A model generated the notes under the pieces. That model had not been told where the DNA came from and did not search any database. It saw only the letters and a list, made by a program, of their open reading frames with translations. A stretch of DNA of 64,000 nucleotides. Source: Duganella sp. OV510 (lineage in GTDB: Bacteria; Pseudomonadota; Gammaproteobacteria; Burkholderiales; Burkholderiaceae_D). Numbering within the stretch: the stretch's first letter is position 1; each line of letters begins with the position of its first letter. Where the stretch lies: assembly GCF_900100205.1 (NCBI RefSeq), contig NZ_FNEQ01000001.1, positions 868,001-932,000 of the forward strand, in the 5' to 3' direction. Shown in pieces: positions 1 through 8,585 of this stretch. Position numbers and translations under genes: made by a program.

Positions 1-1
1 T

Positions 2-640
2 GTGAAAAACAAGACCGAACCGCTGGACCGCCAGCGCATCGCCCAGGTGGCGCTCAGCATGATAGACGAACATGGCATCGACCAGCTCAGCATGCGCAAG
101 CTGGGCAGCGAATTGGGGGTGGAGGCGATGGCGCTCTACCACTACTTCCGCAACAAGGCCGAGCTGCTGGATGGCATTCTCGACATTGTGCTCGATGAGG
201 TGTCGGCGACGCTGACGCCGGACGGCACGCCGCTGCAACGCGCACGCCGCACCTTCGACGGCCTGCGCCTGATGGCCATCGACCATCCGCACGCCTACCT
301 CAGCATGGTATCGCGCCGCTTCCGCACGCCAACCGCGTTGCAGTTCTACGAGCAGTTGCTGGGGCATTTTCACGAAGCCGGCATGAATCCGGCGCAAAGC
401 GCGCGCTACTACCGCATGATGGCCAACTTCACCGCCGGCGCCGGCCTGGCGGAAGTCGGCAGCCGCGCCAAACAGCCGGACGCGACGCCAATCATTCTGG
501 AGGACTTCAGCCGGCCGGCCGAATTCCCCCACATCACCGCTGCCATGCCCTTCCTGCGCGTGACCGAGATCGACGCCATCTACCACAACGGCATGGACAT
601 CCTGTTTGCCGCGCTGGAAGCGGAACTGGCGCTTACTTAG
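2..640 (+). CDS. TetR/AcrR family transcriptional regulator
   Basis: Predicted one-component repressor of 212 residues. An N-terminal helix-turn-helix (about residues 10-57, recognition-helix signature [13 protein letters not shown]) is followed by a helical ligand-binding region resembling the tetracycline-repressor C-terminal class. The frame opens with GTG at the second base of the window, so a start further upstream cannot be excluded. Its end overlaps the end of the convergent hydrolase gene by 8 bp. Ligand and targets are not evident from the sequence; the hydrolase/DsrE unit next door is a possible target (inference). Confidence 0.85.
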   Translation: MKNKTEPLDRQRIAQVALSMIDEHGIDQLSMRKLGSELGVEAMALYHYFRNKAELLDGILDIVLDEVSATLTPDGTPLQRARRTFDGLRLMAIDHPHAYLSMVSRRFRTPTALQFYEQLLGHFHEAGMNPAQSARYYRMMANFTAGAGLAEVGSRAKQPDATPIILEDFSRPAEFPHITAAMPFLRVTEIDAIYHNGMDILFAALEAELALT

Positions 641-1604
641 CCGCTTTCACGTTCTTCGCCAGGAAAGGACGGATGTAGTTGGCAATCGCCACGCTATCCT
701 CTTCCAGCGCGAAGTGGCCGGTGTTGACGAAGTGCAGTTCTGCCTTCGGCAGGTCACGCAGATAAGGATGGGCGCCGGCTGGCGGGAAGATCTTGTCGTT
801 CTTGCCCCAGACGATCAGCATCGGCGGCTGGTGCTTGCGGAAGTAGGCCTGCCATGCAGGATAATGCGGCGGATTGGTGCCGTAGCTGTAGAACATCTCC
901 AGCTGGATGTCCTTGTTGCCGGGACGATCCATATACGCCTGGTCAACCGTCCACGCATCCGGGCTGACGTGCGCCGGGTCGCGCGCGCCTTCCGTGTATT
1001 GCCATTTGGTGCCGGCCAGTTCAAACAGCGGACGCAGCTTGTTGCCGTTCGCTTCGGTCTTGTCCTTCCAGTAGACGCGCGGATCATCCCAGAAACTGTG
1101 GGCGATGCCCTCGTCGTAGGCATTACCGTTCTGCACCACGATGGCAGTCACACGCTCCGGATGGGCGGTGGCGACGCGGAAGCCGATCGGCGCGCCGTAA
1201 TCCTGCACATACAGCGCATAGCGCGTCAGGCCCAGCGTCTGGGTGAACTTGTCGATCACATTGGCCAGGTTGTCGAAGCTGTAGGTGAATTTGTCCATTG
1301 GCGGCATGTCGCTCTGGCCATAGCCCGGATAGTCGGGCGCGATCAGGCGGTAGCGGTCGGCCAGCTGCGGAATCAGATTGCGGAACATCTGCGACGAGGT
1401 CGGGAAACCGTGCAGCAGCAACAGCACCGGCGCGTTCTTCGGTCCTGCCTCGCGGTAGAACACATTCACGCCGTCGACCTTGACGGTGCGGTATTCCACG
1501 GCAGCGGTGCTGGCCACGTTGGCGACGTCCTTGGCGTAGGCGGGCGGCGCGGCGTGCACCAGCAGCGCCAGGCTGAGCGCGGCAAGTATGCGGAGTGTTT
1601 TCAT
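633..1604 (-). CDS. Secreted alpha/beta hydrolase, epoxide hydrolase/dehalogenase-like
   Basis: A 323-residue alpha/beta-fold hydrolase with a cleavable signal peptide ([15 protein letters not shown], Ala-x-Ala cleavage near residue 24), so probably periplasmic. It has the HGFPTSS oxyanion region, a VQDYG elbow that puts Asp as nucleophile as in haloalkane dehalogenases and epoxide hydrolases, a WGKND acid region and a TGHFALEED His region. The start is the ATG preceded by AAGGA; longer upstream frames would run into the DsrE gene 25 bp away. Probably co-transcribed with dsrE. Substrate unknown. Confidence 0.85.
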   Translation of the reverse strand: MKTLRILAALSLALLVHAAPPAYAKDVANVASTAAVEYRTVKVDGVNVFYREAGPKNAPVLLLLHGFPTSSQMFRNLIPQLADRYRLIAPDYPGYGQSDMPPMDKFTYSFDNLANVIDKFTQTLGLTRYALYVQDYGAPIGFRVATAHPERVTAIVVQNGNAYDEGIAHSFWDDPRVYWKDKTEANGNKLRPLFELAGTKWQYTEGARDPAHVSPDAWTVDQAYMDRPGNKDIQLEMFYSYGTNPPHYPAWQAYFRKHQPPMLIVWGKNDKIFPPAGAHPYLRDLPKAELHFVNTGHFALEEDSVAIANYIRPFLAKNVKAAK

Positions 1605-1629
1605 GATGAGATCCTTCAGCGCAGATCGG

Positions 1630-2001
1630 TTAGAAAATGAAGACGGTGTAGCCATCCGCCGAGATCTGCGCAATGCTGGGCAGGCCGGAGGTGCCAGGCA
1701 CGCTGTTGTCGGTGATCAGGTCGAAGCCGGCCTTCTCGACTTCCTCGCGTGCACCGAACACGTCGGCGCAGCCGCAGGAGATGCCGACCACCGTGTCTTC
1801 CACGCCTTTGTACAGCGCGTGGATCGGGTGCTGGTCCGAAGCCAGCACGCCAGGCCAGCGGGTGCCGGTGCCCTGGAAATAGATGCCGACTTCGACGCCT
1901 TTCTGCTTGAAGTCATAGGCGGCGGCCAGGCCGTTGAACATGCGGCCCAGTGCTTCTTCGCCGGCTTTTGGGTCGGACAGGATGATGATTGCGACTTTCA
2001 T
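1630..2001 (-). CDS. DsrE/DsrF-like family protein
   Basis: A 123-residue small cytoplasmic protein of the DsrE/YchN-like fold: it opens with [18 protein letters not shown] and carries a conserved Cys-rich stretch [10 protein letters not shown] around residue 75. Members act in sulfur relay or bind persulfides; some are of unknown role. It is first in a two-gene unit with the secreted hydrolase downstream. It faces the divergent flavin-protein gene across 190 bp that should hold both promoters. Specific function cannot be assigned. Confidence 0.8.
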   Translation of the reverse strand: MKVAIIILSDPKAGEEALGRMFNGLAAAYDFKQKGVEVGIYFQGTGTRWPGVLASDQHPIHALYKGVEDTVVGISCGCADVFGAREEVEKAGFDLITDNSVPGTSGLPSIAQISADGYTVFIF

Positions 2002-2191
2002 GGTTTGCTTCCTTTCGCTAACAGGTCAGTTGGGTGAGGCCATTCTAGGCACTGGCCTGCGCCGGATAAACAACGCCTGGATCAATTCATCGTTTCGGCC
2101 GGCGAAATAGTTACTTGCGTCGGGCAGGTATTCTTGTTTTACGGCGGACTGCGCACAATACGCCGTATAGCAATCAACGATGGAGAACGCA

Positions 2192-3112
2192 ATGAACGAC
2201 AGCTTCCACGCGGGCGAACGTGAAGCGCAGCAGCGCGCCGGCGAAACCGCCATCGCCGACCGCAATATCAGCGTCATGACCGACAAGGTCATCGGCGGCG
2301 CCCGTCCCTTCATCGCCAAGCTGTTCATGGCCGTGGTGGGCAGCACGGATGCGGACGGCAGGGTCTGGGCCTCGCTGTTGTTCGGCAAGCCAGGCTTTGT
2401 GCAAACCAATGACGGCAGTTCCGTCCTCATCAATATTCCGCAGCAGGAGCGCGATCTGTCTGATCCGTTCTGGAGCAACATCCAGGCGATTCCGGACATC
2501 GGCATGCTGTTCATCGAACTGGGCTCGCGCCGGCGCTACCGCGTCAATGGCAAGCTGAGCCGGCTGGACGCGGAAGGCGCCGAGGTGGCGATCCGCGAGG
2601 CGTATCCGAACTGCCCGAAATACATCCAGCGCCGCCAGTTGCGCCGGATGGGCGAGCCGGTGGTGCCGGTGCAAACGGCGCATGGCACGGTGCTGCGCGG
2701 TCCGGTGGAGCAGATCATCCAGCAGGCCGACACGCTATTCCTCGCCAGCCGCCATGACAGCGCTGGCGCGGACGCCTCGCATCGCGGCGGCAAGCCCGGC
2801 TTCATCAAGCAGGTGGACGAAAACACGCTGCGCATCCCCGACTACGATGGCAACAGCCTGTTCAACACGCTGGGCAATTTCCACGTCAATCCGAACGCCG
2901 GCTTGTGCATCCCGGATTTCGAGCGTGGCCAGCTGCTGCAACTGACCGGCGCCGCCACCGTGCTGTGGCATCAGGAAGATCCGCACAACGAAACCGGCGG
3001 CACCAAGCGCTACTGGGAATTCAAGGTTGCGCGCTGGATCCTGCGCGACACGCCGCAACAGGTGGAGTGGGAATACCTGGATGCGTCACCGTTCAATCCG
3101 GCAGTCAGCTAA
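2192..3112 (+). CDS. Pyridoxamine 5'-phosphate oxidase-like flavin-nucleotide-binding protein
   Basis: A 306-residue protein with the PNPOx-like split-barrel fold, of the class that binds FMN: MAVVGSTDADGRVWASLLFG in the first half and a second barrel-like stretch (NTLGNFHVNPNAGLCIPDF) near residue 225. GGAG lies 6 bp before the second ATG (2192), which I prefer over the ATG at 2180. Four bases separate it from the reductase gene, so the two are an operon and likely an electron-transfer pair: reductase passes NAD(P)H electrons to this flavoprotein (inference). Similar proteins occur fused to such reductases. Confidence 0.8.
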   Translation: MNDSFHAGEREAQQRAGETAIADRNISVMTDKVIGGARPFIAKLFMAVVGSTDADGRVWASLLFGKPGFVQTNDGSSVLINIPQQERDLSDPFWSNIQAIPDIGMLFIELGSRRRYRVNGKLSRLDAEGAEVAIREAYPNCPKYIQRRQLRRMGEPVVPVQTAHGTVLRGPVEQIIQQADTLFLASRHDSAGADASHRGGKPGFIKQVDENTLRIPDYDGNSLFNTLGNFHVNPNAGLCIPDFERGQLLQLTGAATVLWHQEDPHNETGGTKRYWEFKVARWILRDTPQQVEWEYLDASPFNPAVS

Positions 3113-3116
3113 AGCC

Positions 3117-4061
3117 ATGGGCTACGTCATCTCGCAGGTCATCGCCCATGGGCAGGCCGTCAAGGAGTTCCAGCTCCGCCGCCAGGACGGCACCGCCCTG
3201 CCCGACTGGCAGTCCGGCTCGCACATCGTCGTACACTTCAAGGATGCCGATGGCGGTGCGCTTGAACGCCACTATTCGCTGGTCGGCGCCGCCGGCGCCA
3301 CCGACACCTACCGCATCGTCGTCCAGCGCGAGGATAGCGGCAAGGGCGGCTCGCGCCGCTTGCATGAAGCCTACGCGGCCGGCAGCGAGATCACCATCGA
3401 TGGTCCGTTCAACAGCTTTCCGCTGAACGCGGCCGGCGCACGTGTGCTGCTGATTGCCGGCGGCATCGGCATCACGCCGCTGGTATCGATGGCGCACGCG
3501 CTCAGCGCGGCCGGCCAGCCGTTCGCGCTGCACTACCTGGCGCGCAGCACCGAACGGCTGGTGCTGCTGGACGAACTGCGCGCCCTGCCGCACGCCAGCA
3601 TCGTGCTGCACATCGCCGACCAGAGCGGCCGCGCCGATCTCGGCGCCCTGCTCGGCCCCTATCAGGACGGCGACAGCCTGTATTCCTGCGGGCCGGCCCC
3701 GCTGCTGCAAGGCCTGGCCGAAGCTGGCGCACAGCAAGGCTGGCCGGCCGATGCATTGCACTTCGAAAGCTTCGGCGCCCGCACGCAGCAGGATGACGGG
3801 CCGCTGACGGTCGAACTGTCGCTATCGGAAATGACGGTCGAAGTCCAGCCCGGCACGTCCATCCTGGCCGCGCTGCTGGCGGCCGATGCCTTCGTTTCCT
3901 ACGACTGCCAGCGCGGCGAATGCGGCAAGTGCTATACGCTGGTACTGTCAGGCCAGCCGCTGCACCGCGACATCTGCCTGACGCCAGAGATGCGCGCCAC
4001 CGGTATGTGCACCTGCGTCTCCTGGGCTACCGCCCCCGGCCATCTGGTGCTGGAAATATAG
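3117..4061 (+). CDS. PDR/VanB-family ferredoxin-type oxidoreductase
   Basis: A 314-residue three-domain reductase like phthalate dioxygenase reductase. There is a flavin-binding barrel with RHYSLVG near residue 57, an NAD-binding domain with GGIGITPL and YSCGP, and a C-terminal plant-type 2Fe-2S domain with CQRGECGKC plus a fourth Cys in the MCTCVSWA segment. It would move electrons from NAD(P)H through flavin and 2Fe-2S to a partner. No Rieske oxygenase lies nearby; the adjacent PNPOx-like protein is the only candidate partner. The start is the ATG four bases after the upstream stop. Confidence 0.88.
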   Translation: MGYVISQVIAHGQAVKEFQLRRQDGTALPDWQSGSHIVVHFKDADGGALERHYSLVGAAGATDTYRIVVQREDSGKGGSRRLHEAYAAGSEITIDGPFNSFPLNAAGARVLLIAGGIGITPLVSMAHALSAAGQPFALHYLARSTERLVLLDELRALPHASIVLHIADQSGRADLGALLGPYQDGDSLYSCGPAPLLQGLAEAGAQQGWPADALHFESFGARTQQDDGPLTVELSLSEMTVEVQPGTSILAALLAADAFVSYDCQRGECGKCYTLVLSGQPLHRDICLTPEMRATGMCTCVSWATAPGHLVLEI

Positions 4062-4140
4062 GCAAGGCCAAAAAATAGATTCTTAAGAACTCTGGCATAG
4101 AATAGGCGCTTTCTAACATCGCGCCTGGTGCGCCACTTCG

Positions 4141-5448
4141 ATGGAAATTGCTATACTTTTGGGGTTAATCCTGCTCAACGGCCTGTTTGCCATGGCTGAA
4201 ATCGCACTGATGACGGCCCGCAAGGCCCGCCTGGCCAAGCTGGCCGAAGGCGGCGACCACGGCGCCCGCGCCGCCTTGCAACTGGGCGAAGATCCCACGA
4301 AGTTCCTGTCCACCATCCAGATTGGCATCACCTCCATCGGCGTGCTGAATGGTATCGTCGGTGAAGCCACGCTGGCCCGTCCATTCGGCGAATGGATGCT
4401 GTCCCATGGCGTGCCTGAAAAATGGGCCGACAACGCCGCCACCGCTTCCATCGTGGTCATCCTGACCTACTTCTCGATTGTGCTGGGCGAACTGGTGCCG
4501 AAGCGTCTGGCCCAGCTGAATCCGGAACCGCTGGCGCGCCTGATCGCCCGTCCGATGCAGCTGCTGGCCATCATCGCCCGCCCATTTGTGCGCCTGCTGT
4601 CGGCATCGACGCAACTGGTGCTGCGCCTGCTGGGCGTGCGTAACACCGGCCCGCAGGCCATGACCGAGGAAGAACTGCACCTGATGCTGGAGGAAGGCTC
4701 GGATTCCGGCGTCATCGAAGAACAGGAGCACCAGATGGTGCGCAAGCTGTTCCGCCTGGACGACCGCCAGATCGCTTCGTTCATGATCCCGCGCCGTGAC
4801 ATCATCTATTTCGACGTTGATGAAGATCCCGCCGTCAACCTGAGCCGCTTCAACGCCAGCACGCACTCGCGCTTCCCGGTGCTGCGCGACGGCTGGCGCC
4901 AGGTGCTGGGCGTCGCCAGCGCACGCCAGATGCTGATGCAGACGCTGAACGGCAACCAGCTGGACCTCACCGCACAGCTGGAAGAGCCGGTATTCGTGCC
5001 CGAATCGCTGACCGGCATGGAATTGCTGGAGCACTTCAAGCAGTCCGGCGCGCAATTGGCCTTCATCGTCGACGAGTACGGCGAAGTGCTCGGCATCGTC
5101 ACGCTGCAGGACGTGATGGAAGCCATCACCGGCGAGTTCAAGACGCCGCATCCGGAAGAATCGTGGGCGGTGCAGCGCCATGACGGCTCGTGGCTGCTGG
5201 ACGGCCTGATTCCTATTCCCGAGCTGAAAGACCGCCTGGGCCTGCGCGATGTGCCGGAGGAAGAACGTGGCCGCTACAACACGCTGAGCGGCATGGTGAT
5301 GCTGCTGTTGGGCGATATTCCGCGCACCAGCGACCGCTGCCAGTGGCAAGGCTGGGACTTCGAAGTGGTCGACCTGGACGGCCTGCGGATCGACAAGGTA
5401 CTGGCCACCAGGCAAGCGGAAAATTCCGGCGAGGCAGCGACACAATAG
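4141..5448 (+). CDS. CorC/HlyC-type membrane protein (DUF21-CBS-CorC_HlyC)
   Basis: A 435-residue inner-membrane protein. The N-terminal DUF21 transmembrane domain starts MEIAILLGLILLNGLFAMAE, followed by a CBS pair (about residues 205-330) and a C-terminal CorC_HlyC domain ending in a DLDGLRIDKVLA-like stretch. The family is linked to divalent cation (Mg/Co) export or resistance; older annotations call it hemolysin. No clear Shine-Dalgarno precedes the ATG, but the N-terminus matches family starts. It stands alone; regulation is not visible. Confidence 0.88.
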   Translation: MEIAILLGLILLNGLFAMAEIALMTARKARLAKLAEGGDHGARAALQLGEDPTKFLSTIQIGITSIGVLNGIVGEATLARPFGEWMLSHGVPEKWADNAATASIVVILTYFSIVLGELVPKRLAQLNPEPLARLIARPMQLLAIIARPFVRLLSASTQLVLRLLGVRNTGPQAMTEEELHLMLEEGSDSGVIEEQEHQMVRKLFRLDDRQIASFMIPRRDIIYFDVDEDPAVNLSRFNASTHSRFPVLRDGWRQVLGVASARQMLMQTLNGNQLDLTAQLEEPVFVPESLTGMELLEHFKQSGAQLAFIVDEYGEVLGIVTLQDVMEAITGEFKTPHPEESWAVQRHDGSWLLDGLIPIPELKDRLGLRDVPEEERGRYNTLSGMVMLLLGDIPRTSDRCQWQGWDFEVVDLDGLRIDKVLATRQAENSGEAATQ

Positions 5449-5560
5449 CCGTACAAGTGTCTTTTTTTACGCCATATTCAAGTTCAAATAATTCGTACAC
5501 GTGTCATATCGCCGTCATAAACTTTTCATATTCTGTCGGTTTTCCCACCGAGAGGACCCT

Positions 5561-6508
5561 ATGAAACGTTTAGCCATGAGTGCCGCGCTCGCCTTGTGCG
5601 TCAGCCCTGCTTTCGCCCTGAATATCGTGCTGTCCAACGATGACGGCCTGACCAGCAACGTCAAGGCCCTGTATGACGAACTGAAGGCGGCCGGCCACTC
5701 GGTCATCGTCTCGGTGCCGTGCACCGGCCAGAGCGGCCGCAGCGCGGCCATCGTGATGTACAGCACCAACACCATCATTCCGGACAACGACAAGACGCAG
5801 ATCGAAGCCGAAGGCGGTTGCCACAACGGTGCCGCCGCCACCGGCGCGCCTGCGGTCGGACCGTTCACCAAGAGCGGCTACACCGGCGGCGACTTCAACT
5901 ATGTGCACGGCACGCCAGTGATGGCCACCATGTATGGCCTGGACGTGCTGGCGCAGGCACGCTGGGGCAAGGCGCCGGACCTGGTGCTGTCCGGTCCGAA
6001 CGAAGGCCAGAACGTCGGCAAGGTGGTGATCAACTCCGGCACCATCGGCAATGCGCAATTCGCCGCCGGCCGTGGCCTGCCTGCCATCGCGCTGAGCGCC
6101 GGCACCGACACGGTCGATAACACCGCGCTGGCCAACGCCCGTTCCAAAACTGTCGCCCAGCTGACCGTCAAGCTGATCGCTGCGCTGCAAGCCAAGGCCG
6201 GCAGCTCCGCCCTGCTGCCAACCGGCACCGCGCTGAACGTCAACTTCCCGGATGGCGTTGCCGCCACCGCGCCATGGGCTTTCGCGCGCATCGGCACTTA
6301 CGATACCTACGCGCTGAAATTCAGCAGCGCCGCGCCGTGGGGCCTGAGCGGCTCGCTGCCGGCCGCTGCCACCGCCGACCAGGCGGAAGATGAAGCTGTC
6401 GTCTACAAGACCAAGATTTCCGTGACCGCCATGCAGGTTGGCTACGACCAGCGCCCGGCCGGCCAGCAATGGCTGCGCTTGCGCCTGCGTGATCTGTTTG
6501 CCCAGTGA
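5561..6508 (+). CDS. surE: Secreted SurE-like 5'/3'-nucleotidase
   Basis: A 315-residue SurE-family phosphatase with an N-terminal signal peptide (MKRLAMSAALALCVSPAFA), unlike the usual cytoplasmic SurE of about 250 residues. The metal-binding NDDG follows directly after the signal. Later SurE blocks are recognisable: SGPNEGQNVG and INSGTIGNA. Predicted to hydrolyse nucleoside monophosphates in the periplasm, perhaps scavenging phosphate (inference). The start is the ATG after an AGAGGAC ribosome site; the frame extends further upstream without a good site. The following lipoprotein gene begins 8 bp downstream. Confidence 0.85.
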   Translation: MKRLAMSAALALCVSPAFALNIVLSNDDGLTSNVKALYDELKAAGHSVIVSVPCTGQSGRSAAIVMYSTNTIIPDNDKTQIEAEGGCHNGAAATGAPAVGPFTKSGYTGGDFNYVHGTPVMATMYGLDVLAQARWGKAPDLVLSGPNEGQNVGKVVINSGTIGNAQFAAGRGLPAIALSAGTDTVDNTALANARSKTVAQLTVKLIAALQAKAGSSALLPTGTALNVNFPDGVAATAPWAFARIGTYDTYALKFSSAAPWGLSGSLPAAATADQAEDEAVVYKTKISVTAMQVGYDQRPAGQQWLRLRLRDLFAQ

Positions 6509-6516
6509 GCCGCGCC

Positions 6517-7152
6517 ATGAAAAATTCCCTCACTATTCTGGCCAGCGCGGCCGCCCTGCTGCTGTCCGCCTGCGGCAGCAATAACGAGGCCGCCAAGCCT
6601 GAAGTCAAAGTCGCCGATCTGGCGGCTGGCGTGTATGCGGTCAGTTCGGGCGATAGCGCCAATCCTACCGCTGGCAAATATTATTCGGCGGCCGATGGCA
6701 GCCGTCTGCTGGTGCTCAACAACAGCGCCCAGCAGGCCAGCGCGGTGTACCGCCGCGACGCCGGCGGCGCATGGCAGCTGACGCCGGCGCCGACAGCCAA
6801 TACCTCGCTGGATCTGTTGAACAGCAACGCCACCACCTCGGCCACGCTGAGTATCAGCGCCATCGCGCGCAGCTACACGGTGCGCCTGGCGTCCGGTGCG
6901 GCGGCGACGTTCAGCGTCAATGCCAGTGGCGATATCGTGGCGGGCGGCAGCAATTGCAAGCTGTCAGGAAAATTGAGCACGTCGTCGCTGCCGGGTACGC
7001 TGAAGCTGTCACTGGCAGCCTCTGGCTGCGGCGATTTGCCGGCGCAGTCGGAAGGCTACCTGGTGGCTGACAGCGACTACGCGCCTGCCGTGTTCCGTCT
7101 GCTGACTTACAGCAGCGCCGCGCTGGTGGACCTGTGGGCCTACGCTGAGTAA
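6517..7152 (+). CDS. Putative lipoprotein, unknown function
   Basis: A 211-residue protein with a type II signal peptide: MKNSLTILASAAALLLSACG with lipobox LSAC, so lipid-anchored. The mature part is rich in Ala, Ser and Thr with alternating short strands and no recognised catalytic motif. It starts 8 bp after the SurE stop and is probably co-transcribed; a shared periplasmic role is a guess. An upstream in-frame GTG overlapping the SurE stop would put four residues before the signal and is less likely. Confidence 0.7.
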   Translation: MKNSLTILASAAALLLSACGSNNEAAKPEVKVADLAAGVYAVSSGDSANPTAGKYYSAADGSRLLVLNNSAQQASAVYRRDAGGAWQLTPAPTANTSLDLLNSNATTSATLSISAIARSYTVRLASGAAATFSVNASGDIVAGGSNCKLSGKLSTSSLPGTLKLSLAASGCGDLPAQSEGYLVADSDYAPAVFRLLTYSSAALVDLWAYAE

Positions 7153-7210
7153 GCCCCTGGCTGCGGCACTGATTCTGCTTGAGCCCCTGGCTGCGGCTAC
7201 TGATTCTGCT
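7151..7210. repeat. Tandem duplication of about 30 bp
   Basis: Two adjacent copies (7151-7180 and 7181-7210) share AGCCCCTGGCTGCGGC followed by ACTGATTCTGCT, differing by one inserted base. The second copy contains the last codons and stop of the minus-strand tandem TetR gene; the first lies just past the lipoprotein stop. It looks like a local slippage duplication at the junction of two convergent genes. Confidence 0.8.
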
Positions 7211-8537
7211 GCAGCCACTTTGCCGCAGCGCCAAATGCTGCGGCTACCGTCTGGTCGGATGCTTCGCCGGGCGGCTCGGTGTTGGTCAAGCCAGTCAGGC
7301 CCATCGAGATGACTTGCGCACACAGCGCGTCGATGCCGCGTGCCTGCGGCAGATACTTCATGAAGACTTTCACCAGATTGTTGCCGCGCCGGCTGCGCAT
7401 GTCGGCTGTGTAAGCCGTCAACTCCGGCATGCGCGCGGCAGCAATCGCCACGGCGAAATTGGCGCGCGCCAGGTCCAGCTGCTTGCCGTCGCCTTCCACG
7501 CGGAGGCGCTGCAACTCGGTCAGGCTGTCGGCATCCACCGCGAAGCGGATGTGCGCAACGATCGATTCCAGGCCGGCGATCACCAGATCGCGCTGGGCCG
7601 GATAGCGATAACTCAGCGTCGTGTGGGCGATGCCGATCTCCGCCGCCACGGCGCGGTGCGTCAGGCCATGCACGCCCCGCGCCGCCAGCCAGCGGCCACA
7701 AACGCGCCCCGCCTGCGCCGCCCACGCCGGCTCACGGCCCGCGCTGCCGGCACCGTTCGCGCTAGCGGTGCCGATGCTGCCGATAGCGCCGGCGACCATG
7801 CCATTAGTACCGGCTATGCTGGCGCTGGTGCCGGCGCTCGTGCTGGTGCCGGCGCCGTTCGCGCCAGCCAGCTCGCCATCGGCCGCCTGCATCCGCGCCA
7901 GCAACAGCGCGAACAATTCCGCGTCGCCGGCATCTGCCCTGGTCGCCAGACCGCCAGCAAACAGGCGGCGCAGGCAAAGTCGGCGCAAGCTGCGGTAAGC
8001 GGTGACCGGTCCCAGCACCAGCCCGTAAGCCAGTTCAGCGAGGATATAGCCATGCCACCAGCCGCCAGACAGCAAGCCCGGCGCCATGCCGGCGCGCTCG
8101 CCAAACGCTTGCCAGAAGCCGCGCCGTTCCGCCTGCCACGCCGCGAACACCGGCTGTAGCGCCGCATCCCAGGTGCAAGCATGCAGCAGTTCCAGATACA
8201 GTATCGACAGGCCGCGATGATGCGTGGCCAATTCTTCCAGCATGGTTTCAGCCAGCTCGGCCGCGATTGCCGGCGACAGCGTGCCCAGCGCCGCCAGCGT
8301 GCCGCGCCACTCCGCCATTAGCTGCTTGTCCTGCTCGCAGGCCGCGTTGCAGACCGCCGCAATCACATCAGCGCGCGCGCCGTAATGGCTGGTCAGCACG
8401 GTGACCGACACGCCCAGCGCTTCCGCCAGCGGCCGCAGCGTCAGCCCGGCCAGGCCCTCGCTGCCGACGATGCCGCAGGCGGCCGCCAGCAGCGCCGCAT
8501 CATGCGGCGCCTTGCGCGATTTTCTTCCGGCATCCAA
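7197..8537 (-). CDS. Tandem (double) TetR-type regulator
   Basis: A 446-residue protein, twice the TetR norm. The first helix-turn-helix lies at about residues 12-58 (TLRPLAEALGVSVTVLTSHY) with its helical C-domain to about 215. A Gly/Ala/Ser/Thr linker of about 45 residues follows. A second helix-turn-helix is near residues 275-322 (THRAVAAEIGIAHTTLSYRY) with its own C-domain. A single chain could therefore act as a covalent pseudo-dimer (inference). The start is read as TTG, with GGAG 11 bp upstream; no in-frame ATG is near. Targets unknown; the ArnC-like gene upstream is co-directional, 48 bp away. Confidence 0.8.
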   Translation of the reverse strand: MDAGRKSRKAPHDAALLAAACGIVGSEGLAGLTLRPLAEALGVSVTVLTSHYGARADVIAAVCNAACEQDKQLMAEWRGTLAALGTLSPAIAAELAETMLEELATHHRGLSILYLELLHACTWDAALQPVFAAWQAERRGFWQAFGERAGMAPGLLSGGWWHGYILAELAYGLVLGPVTAYRSLRRLCLRRLFAGGLATRADAGDAELFALLLARMQAADGELAGANGAGTSTSAGTSASIAGTNGMVAGAIGSIGTASANGAGSAGREPAWAAQAGRVCGRWLAARGVHGLTHRAVAAEIGIAHTTLSYRYPAQRDLVIAGLESIVAHIRFAVDADSLTELQRLRVEGDGKQLDLARANFAVAIAAARMPELTAYTADMRSRRGNNLVKVFMKYLPQARGIDALCAQVISMGLTGLTNTEPPGEASDQTVAAAFGAAAKWLQQNQ

Positions 8538-8585
8538 GGTAGCGTGTTCTCCGATGTCCAGCCCTCCATGGCTGGGTCGAGCGCA

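Noticed and set aside
4165..5445. 426-codon open frame antisense to the CorC-like gene
   Set aside because: Composition is His/Gln/Ala-rich in the way of antisense frames; the plus strand encodes DUF21 and CBS domains.
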